In this document: one piece after another, positions 24,363 through 29,202 of the stretch
Layout: every line of letters begins with the position of its first letter
Position numbering within the stretch: the first letter of the stretch is position 1
From: an uncultured Bacillaceae bacterium
Lineage (GTDB): Bacteria > Bacillota > Bacilli > Bacillales > Caldibacillaceae
Length of the DNA stretch: 29,202 nt
Direction of reading: 5' to 3'
NCBI GenBank assembly: GCA_937983015.1
Contig: CALKAK010000056.1
Coordinates: 1-29,202, forward strand
The notes under the pieces: model-generated
What the model saw: only the letters and a program-made list of their open reading frames with translations
The model's database searches: none
What the model was told of the DNA's origin: nothing
Program-made: the position numbers and the translations under genes

Positions 24363-24436
24363 ACATTTACAAGAAAACAAAAGGAAAGAACTGGTTCTTC
24401 CGAACCGGATATTTTCAAAAAGGAGGAATAATCAAT

Positions 24437-25012
24437 ATGCCTTTGATTCCGACAGTTATTGAACAAACGAGTCGTGGTGAACGTGCGTACGACATTTATT
24501 CTCGTTTATTAAAAGACCGGATTATCATTCTCGGTGGACCGATCGACGATCATTTAGCGAACTCGATCGTCGCGCAGTTACTCTTTTTAGATGCGGAAAA
24601 CCCGGAAAAGGATATTTCCCTTTACATTAACAGCCCTGGTGGCAGTGTCACCGCAGGTATGGCCATCTATGATACGATGAATTTCGTGAAAGCCGATGTA
24701 CAGACGATCTGTATCGGTATGGCTGCATCGATGGGGGCATTTCTCCTCTCAGCAGGAACAAAAGGAAAACGTTTCGCATTACCGAACGCTGAAGTTATGA
24801 TTCACCAACCCCTCGGTGGCGTACGTGGTCAAGCAACAGAAATCGAAATCCACGCAAGACACATATTGCGCACCCGGGATAAAATCAACCGTATTCTTGC
24901 GAAAAATACCGGTCAACCCCTCGAAGTAATCGAAAGGGATACCGATCGTGATTTCTTCATGACCGCACAAGAAGCATTAGATTACGGGATTATTGACAAA
25001 ATCATCGAATGA
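24437..25012 (+). CDS. clpP: ATP-dependent Clp protease proteolytic subunit
   Basis: Serine peptidase that forms a double heptameric ring with ClpC, ClpX or ClpE. The start ATG 24437-24439 (MPLIPTVIEQTSRGERAYDI) has AGGAGG ten bases upstream; the frame is open 31 codons earlier, but that is leader. 191 residues. The catalytic triad is Ser98 (GMAASMGAFL), His123 (EVMIHQPLGG) and Asp172 (DTDRDFF). The Gly-rich INSPGGSVTAGM segment lies at 65-75. Regulated by CtsR as its operator shows. A single-gene unit with its own terminator, convergent with crh. Confidence 0.98.
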   Translation: MPLIPTVIEQTSRGERAYDIYSRLLKDRIIILGGPIDDHLANSIVAQLLFLDAENPEKDISLYINSPGGSVTAGMAIYDTMNFVKADVQTICIGMAASMGAFLLSAGTKGKRFALPNAEVMIHQPLGGVRGQATEIEIHARHILRTRDKINRILAKNTGQPLEVIERDTDRDFFMTAQEALDYGIIDKIIE

Positions 25013-25029
25013 TCATCTCTCGGGTCACG

Positions 25030-25056
25030 GTCTGCTCTTATCGGGCAGACTTTTTT
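25030..25056 (+). terminator. Terminator of clpP
   Basis: GTCTGC/GCAGAC stem (25030-25035 and 25045-25050) followed by six T residues. Confidence 0.85.
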
Positions 25057-25137
25057 ATTTCTCATCTATCCTTCGCAAAGCGTGGATAAACGAGCCGAGA
25101 TCATTCTGGAGCGTCAGTCTATCACTCGCTTTTTACC

Positions 25138-25173
25138 AAAAAAAATGGAGTATCAACCGACGTTTGATACTCC
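25138..25173 (-). terminator. Terminator of the crh transcript
   Basis: Minus strand 10-bp perfect stem (arms 25164-25173 and 25147-25156), 7-base loop, then A and eight T residues. Confidence 0.93.
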
Positions 25174-25195
25174 TTCAATCGTTCAAGACCGCCCC

Positions 25196-25453
25196 TTATT
25201 CTTCTTTTTCAACGAATTGTGCCAGCGCCTCAACAGCTTCCTCCGCATCACTACCTTCGGCTACCAATTTAATCGTTGTCCCGCTGGCAATCGCCAAACT
25301 CATGATCCCCATAATACTTTTCGCGCTAATTTTTTTCCCTTCGATTTCCACAAAAATTTCTGCCGAAAAACGATTGGCCTCCTGGACGAACATGGCAGCC
25401 GCACGAGCTTGCAGACCAGCTTTTAAACGAACAACCGCTTCTCTTTCAACCAT
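25196..25453 (-). CDS. crh: HPr-like catabolite repression protein Crh
   Basis: Paralogue of HPr that works in CcpA-dependent catabolite repression after phosphorylation of Ser46 by HPr kinase. 85 residues. Gln15 (KAGLQARAAA) replaces the HPr active-site His15, the defining Crh trait, and Ser46 is present in AKSIMGIMSL. The residue after Arg17 is Ala18, where B. subtilis Crh and HPr have Pro. GGAGGGAGGAG lies just before the ATG. It has its own promoter in the whiA-crh spacer. The cre-like site in the beta-glucoside cluster is a plausible target of the CcpA-Crh complex. Confidence 0.95.
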   Translation of the reverse strand: MVEREAVVRLKAGLQARAAAMFVQEANRFSAEIFVEIEGKKISAKSIMGIMSLAIASGTTIKLVAEGSDAEEAVEALAQFVEKEE

Positions 25454-25551
25454 TTTTCTCCTCCCTCCTATACCGTCCCATCAATCATCGTCTTAAAATG
25501 CTTTATTTATTAACGTTTGGAAGAACGTTTTTATCATCGAAAATTACTATT

Positions 25552-25580
25552 ATCATAAAGAAACAATAGATGTTTGTAAA
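25552..25580 (-). promoter_or_regulatory. Sigma-A promoter of crh
   Basis: Minus strand TTTACA (25575-25580), 17-base spacer, TATGAT (25552-25557), 98 bases before the crh start. Confidence 0.75.
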
Positions 25581-25589
25581 GTTTTTTCA

Positions 25590-25611
25590 TCTGTACATGA
25601 TCTGTACATGA
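25590..25611. repeat. 11-bp tandem repeat upstream of the crh promoter
   Basis: TCTGTACATGA occurs twice head to tail (25590-25600, 25601-25611), each holding the palindrome TGTACA. It sits 10 to 31 bases upstream of the -35 box, between the whiA stop and the crh promoter. Spacing of one helical turn suggests a protein-binding site. Confidence 0.6.
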
Positions 25612-25650
25612 ATTGAAGCTCAAACCATGGTCACGTTCCAGCACACTCCG

Positions 25651-26592
25651 CTAGGGGATTTCGCTATTGCGAATTTTATTGGCGATTTCTTCGATTTTCC
25701 GAAAACGGTGATTGATTCCGGATTTGCTGATCCTACCAGAAGCCAATTCCCCCAACTCTTTCATCGAGGCCTCCTGGTTTTCAAGGCGTAAAAACGCGAT
25801 CTCCTTGAGCTTATCCGGCAACGCATCAAGACCGATCGTACGGTCGATTAATTTGATATTTTCTACCTGGCGTAAAGCAGCGGAGATCGTTTTATTCATG
25901 TTCGCCGTCTCACAGTTTACCAAACGGTTTACGGAATTACGCATGTCCCGAACGATCCGCACATCTTCAAACCGCAACAGGGCATTATGCGCGCCGATGA
26001 TCCCGAGAAAATCGGAAATCTTTTCGGCTTCTTTTAAATAAACGATGAAACCCTTTTTCCTTTCGAGAATGCGACCGTTTAGGTAGAATGTGTTCATCAA
26101 TTCCCGTAAACCTTCCGCATGATCTTCATACTGGGTGGATATTTCTAGATGATAGGATGAGGTGCCAGGGTTATTAACCGATCCCCCCGCTAAAAATGCC
26201 CCGCGCAAGTAAGCTGACCGGATCGCTTTGTTCTTGAAGAATGTCGGGGAAATCTTTTTGCTCGGGGTTAACGTGTCAACGATAATCTCCAGATCTTGCA
26301 AAATCTCTTTTCCCTGTTTGACGATTCGGACAATATAAACATTATTCTTCTTCAAGCGCATTTTTTTACGCACGAGTAATTTGATGACAGCCTCAGGATA
26401 GAAAAACTTGATCAATGTATAGATGCGGCGGGCGATCGCGGCATTTTCCGTTTGGATATCAACGACGATCCTTTCGCTGGAAATGGAGATGACGCCATTC
26501 ATCTGAATTAGTGCGGATAATTCTGCTTTACTGTACTCTTCATCAATGGGCAGATTCGTTAATTCCTTTTTTACATCGGAAGCAAATGACAT
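25651..26592 (-). CDS. whiA: DNA-binding protein WhiA
   Basis: Homologue of the Streptomyces sporulation regulator; in bacilli it affects cell division and chromosome segregation. 313 residues. The N-terminal LAGLIDADG-like domain (about 90-200, including RGAFLAGGSVNNPGTSSYHL) lacks nuclease acidic residues, as is usual. The C-terminal helix-turn-helix (about 270-310) contains LGELASGRISKSGINHRFRK. AAGGGGG precedes the ATG. It starts 13 bases after the glmR stop, in the conserved rapZ-glmR-whiA order. Confidence 0.96.
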   Translation of the reverse strand: MSFASDVKKELTNLPIDEEYSKAELSALIQMNGVISISSERIVVDIQTENAAIARRIYTLIKFFYPEAVIKLLVRKKMRLKKNNVYIVRIVKQGKEILQDLEIIVDTLTPSKKISPTFFKNKAIRSAYLRGAFLAGGSVNNPGTSSYHLEISTQYEDHAEGLRELMNTFYLNGRILERKKGFIVYLKEAEKISDFLGIIGAHNALLRFEDVRIVRDMRNSVNRLVNCETANMNKTISAALRQVENIKLIDRTIGLDALPDKLKEIAFLRLENQEASMKELGELASGRISKSGINHRFRKIEEIANKIRNSEIP

Positions 26593-26605
26593 GGCGGAGC
26601 CCCCT

Positions 26606-27592
26606 TTATGTTGAAATTCTACTTTCCCCTTCCTCCAATAGCAATTGATAAACGACCCGCGCCACCTTTTCGGGATCGTGGCGGATCACACCTTCTTCAA
26701 AGGATGCGATCGGTTGGGAAATGATTTCCAAATCCATCGCTTTTAAGTTATCCACATCCATTTTTACCGGAATCGCATCTTCCCCTTTATAGCGCAATTT
26801 CACATCTTGGGGAATCTGGCTATTGTTGACGATGATCTTGTGTAAAAAGGGTTGCTCGAGATGACGATACAGAGCTTTAACATGATCGCTTGCAGTATAA
26901 TCATTCGTTTCCCCGTTTTGCGTCATCAAATTGCAGATGTATACCTTCTTCGCACGGGCTACTTTCACCGCCTTGTCGATTCCAGGAACGAGCAAGTTCG
27001 GCAAAATACTCGTGTACAAACTTCCCGGACCGATGACGATCAAATCAGCTTCTAAAATCGCTTCGATGGCCTCCGGATGTGGATGGATTTGTTCGGGGCT
27101 TAAGAATACCCGCTTGATTTTTTTACCGGATTTAGGGATATTGGATTCTCCCGAAACAACCGTGCCATCTTCCATCTCAGCGTTTAAAACGACTATTTGC
27201 TCGGTGGAAGGCAAGACCTTACCCTTAACGTTGAGCACGCGGCTCAACTCTTTTATAGCACTGGCAAAATTCCCCGTGATATTCGTCATCGCCGCTAAGA
27301 TTAAATTTCCCAGTGAATGACCGGAAAGATCTCCCGTATTGTTTTCAAAACGATGCTGGAACATCTCGATGACAAGGGGCTCGACATGGGATAGGGCGGC
27401 AAGACAATTGCGGATATCACCGGGTGGGGGGATGTGAAAATCGTTACGGAGTTTACCCGAACTTCCACCATCATCTGCCACAGTGACAATCGCCGTGATA
27501 TCCACATCATATTTTTTTATTCCGCGTAAAAGGACCGGCATACCGGTTCCTCCACCGATTAATACGAGTTTAGGCATCTTCTGTTTCATCAT
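26606..27592 (-). CDS. glmR: GlmR (YvcK) UDP-GlcNAc-binding regulator
   Basis: CofD-like protein that binds UDP-GlcNAc and steers carbon into cell-wall precursor synthesis, needed for growth on gluconeogenic carbon. 328 residues. The nucleotide loop KLVLIGGGTGMPVLLRG, VTVADDGGSSGKLR and PPPGDIRNCLAALS are family hallmarks, and a VIGPGSLYTSILPNL segment lies near 190. I keep ATG 27590-27592 because AAGGA lies nine bases upstream; the coding sequence overlaps rapZ by 23 bases, which implies coupled translation. Confidence 0.95.
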   Translation of the reverse strand: MMKQKMPKLVLIGGGTGMPVLLRGIKKYDVDITAIVTVADDGGSSGKLRNDFHIPPPGDIRNCLAALSHVEPLVIEMFQHRFENNTGDLSGHSLGNLILAAMTNITGNFASAIKELSRVLNVKGKVLPSTEQIVVLNAEMEDGTVVSGESNIPKSGKKIKRVFLSPEQIHPHPEAIEAILEADLIVIGPGSLYTSILPNLLVPGIDKAVKVARAKKVYICNLMTQNGETNDYTASDHVKALYRHLEQPFLHKIIVNNSQIPQDVKLRYKGEDAIPVKMDVDNLKAMDLEIISQPIASFEEGVIRHDPEKVARVVYQLLLEEGESRIST

Positions 27593-28478
27593 GTGTGCGT
27601 ATCCTTCCCATTTTTAGTTCCCGATGAGTCACAACGACCGTGTAATTTTCCTCTTGCAACTTATTTTTAAGGTATTCGGCAAGAGCGATGGAACGGTGTT
27701 GTCCTCCAGTACAGCCGATTCCGATGACGAGCTGACTTTTTCCTTCACGTTTATATAAAGGAAGCATGAACTTCAATAAATCGAGAGTTTTTTCGAGAAA
27801 ACGTTGGGTATCGCTCCATTTCATGACATAATCATAAACTTCCTTGCTCAAGCCGGTTTGGTATCGTAACTCATCGATATAATGCGGATTCGGTAAAAAG
27901 CGTACATCGAACACAAGGTCCGCATCGATCGGAATTCCGTGTTTGAAACCGAAGGAAACGATATTAACCGTGAATAGGCTCGTCTTATTCGTGGAAAACT
28001 CTGCGATGATCTTTTCCCGCAGCTCTTTCGGTTTTATATGCGTTGTATCGATGATCGCATGGGCACGTGATTTGATCTCCCCTAATAACTTCCGTTCTAA
28101 TTTAATGCCATCGAGGGGCAAGCCGGATTTCGCCAACGGATGAGAACGCCGTGTTTCTTTATAGCGCCGCACCAGGGCCTCATCGTTCGCATCGAGAAAA
28201 AGGATGAAAGGTTCGAGCCAGGATGATTCCTCAAGTTCATCGAGGACTTGGAATAATTGATCGAAAAATTCCCTGCCCCTAAGATCGATAACGAGGGCGA
28301 CTTTATTCATCTTAGTACGGGAATCGCGCATTAATTCCAGGAATTTCGGCAACAACATCGGCGGCAAATTATCAATACAGAAAAAACCCAAATCTTCCAA
28401 ACTGTGGATGGCGACGGTTTTACCAGCGCCAGACATACCAGTAATGATCACTAATTGTATTTCCTTTTCTTTTTCCAT
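27570..28478 (-). CDS. rapZ: RapZ/YvcJ-family nucleotide-binding protein
   Basis: P-loop protein; the E. coli homologue is an RNA adaptor controlling glucosamine-6-phosphate synthase, while B. subtilis YvcJ binds and hydrolyses nucleotides and affects competence. The start chosen is ATG 28476-28478 (MEKEKEIQLVIITGMSGAGK), seven bases after AAAGGAG; the GTG six codons earlier lies within that site. 302 residues. Walker A is GMSGAGKT at about 14-21. The C-terminal half has DVRFLPNPHYIDELR and IGIGCTGGQHRSIALAE. It is coupled with glmR by overlap and lies 84 bases downstream of the nudix gene. Confidence 0.95.
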   Translation of the reverse strand: MEKEKEIQLVIITGMSGAGKTVAIHSLEDLGFFCIDNLPPMLLPKFLELMRDSRTKMNKVALVIDLRGREFFDQLFQVLDELEESSWLEPFILFLDANDEALVRRYKETRRSHPLAKSGLPLDGIKLERKLLGEIKSRAHAIIDTTHIKPKELREKIIAEFSTNKTSLFTVNIVSFGFKHGIPIDADLVFDVRFLPNPHYIDELRYQTGLSKEVYDYVMKWSDTQRFLEKTLDLLKFMLPLYKREGKSQLVIGIGCTGGQHRSIALAEYLKNKLQEENYTVVVTHRELKMGRIRTHDETEDA

Positions 28479-28562
28479 TTCCCGACTCCTTTCCACACGC
28501 GGGATTAAACGGTTTTACCGATCACGAATGCGCGACTGCAGCAAACGGGATCGATCATCAAT

Positions 28563-29018
28563 TCAAGTATCGATTTTATAAGCGATCAATTCTTGATCAA
28601 CCGTATAGTGAAACGTACCGAATTGGATCTCCTTACCATTTAACGCATGTTCAAGAATAATGTGATCACCTTTGGCCATCGGCAGCTCATTAAGCCGATC
28701 GATCGGGTGCCACGCTAAGAGCCCTTCGTCGGTCACCTCTTGCAATTCTCCCTCAGCATCGGTTGTTAAAAATGTAAACATCATCCACTCATTCACAATT
28801 TGTTCCCCATCGCGTATTAAAAATGTATAGATTCCTTTTAATACGGGATTGCTAATAATAAGCCCTGTCTCTTCTTTAAACTCACGTTTAACTGAATGTT
28901 TCACCGTTTCTTGTGGTTCCATTTTCCCGCCGGGAATCGCCCACCACCCCCGGCGCGGTTTTTTTAATAACAAGACTTGATCGTTTTTTACGTATAGACA
29001 GTTCGTTACGCGTTGCAT
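28563..29018 (-). CDS. yvcI: Nudix hydrolase, YvcI type (8-oxo-dGTP diphosphatase-like)
   Basis: MutT-like Nudix hydrolase of 151 residues. The Nudix box runs from GGKMEPQETVKH to REFKEETGLI (about 31-53) with the metal-binding REFKEE. I start at ATG 29016-29018 (MQRVTNCLYVKNDQVLLLKK), with AGAGGTG six bases upstream; the GTG three codons earlier is part of that site. It heads the rapZ-glmR-whiA cluster as in B. subtilis. The true substrate is not established. Confidence 0.92.
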   Translation of the reverse strand: MQRVTNCLYVKNDQVLLLKKPRRGWWAIPGGKMEPQETVKHSVKREFKEETGLIISNPVLKGIYTFLIRDGEQIVNEWMMFTFLTTDAEGELQEVTDEGLLAWHPIDRLNELPMAKGDHIILEHALNGKEIQFGTFHYTVDQELIAYKIDT

Positions 29019-29202
29019 CCCTGTCACCTCTTCTCACGTAGCCAGACCATTACTTGTAACAATCGTGGGGATATTTTATTTTATGAGAAAATCTTAATCC
29101 CTATTATTTTTATTATACTATACCGTCATAAAACCGACTATAAACGATGGCATTATTGCCCGACGTCTAGAAAGTTTGGTTCTTTGTCAAATGTTGGGGT
29201 TT

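Noticed and set aside
1..29202. CRISPR array or intact insertion sequence
   Set aside because: No regularly spaced repeats and no transposase with matching inverted ends were seen on either strand.
29019..29202. Promoter of the nudix gene in the last 180 bases
   Set aside because: A TATAAT is present on the minus strand (about 29114-29119), but no acceptable -35 lies at the right distance, so it is not called. Nothing else was seen in this stretch.

Overview
The window comes from the chromosome of a low-to-moderate GC Gram-positive bacterium of the Bacillaceae. This rests on crh (the HPr paralogue found in bacilli), the cggR-gap-pgk-tpiA-gpmI-eno glycolytic operon with a CggR-type operator, a CtsR box over the clpP promoter, the crh/whiA/glmR/rapZ/nudix cluster, and a smpB-rnr-est-secG order like that of Bacillus subtilis. 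I cannot name a genus with confidence.

Layout. (1) 1-4034, minus strand: smpB (cut by the window edge), rnr, a carboxylesterase and secG, covering trans-translation, RNA decay and the Sec translocon. (2) 4058-6288, minus strand: a manganese-type ABC transporter operon (mntABCD order) that is dead. The 5' part of the binding-protein gene is fused by deletion to the 3' end of the ATPase gene, the first permease has an in-frame TGA, and the second has two single-base frameshifts. Its sigma-A promoter and a good MntR-like operator are still intact. (3) 6513-13780, minus strand: the lower glycolytic operon cggR-gap-pgk-tpiA-gpmI-eno, with its operator upstream, hairpins in the gap-pgk and pgk-tpiA gaps, and a strong terminator after eno. 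(4) 13846-14369: a small CxxC thioredoxin-fold gene (minus) and tRNA-Arg(CCG) (plus).

(5) 14370 to about 24300 is an accessory island between tRNA-Arg and clpP. It opens with three hairpins and a truncated tyrosine integrase, then holds mostly debris: a Cof-type HAD phosphatase fragment and an unidentified decayed gene. Next come an intact AT-rich ABC exporter and a RpiR-type regulator fragment. A large bulged hairpin of unknown nature lies at 18826-18911. The island ends with a beta-glucoside utilisation cluster on the minus strand: PTS IIA (Lac type), BglK-like ROK kinase, GH4 and GH1 phospho-beta-glycosidases. Upstream of that cluster are remnants of a MupG/DUF871 protein and a PRD regulator, with a promoter overlapped by a cre-like site. 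The IIB and IIC parts of the PTS are not in the window.

(6) 24333-29018 is conserved housekeeping again: clpP (plus, CtsR box), then on the minus strand nudix, rapZ, glmR, whiA and crh, the last with its own promoter preceded by an 11-bp tandem repeat.

The core genes are ordinary. The interest lies in the partly decayed mnt operon with intact control signals, the tRNA-anchored graveyard island, the apparently incomplete beta-glucoside PTS locus, and the orphan hairpin. I found no CRISPR array, no intact insertion sequence and no convincing new defence or biosynthetic system.
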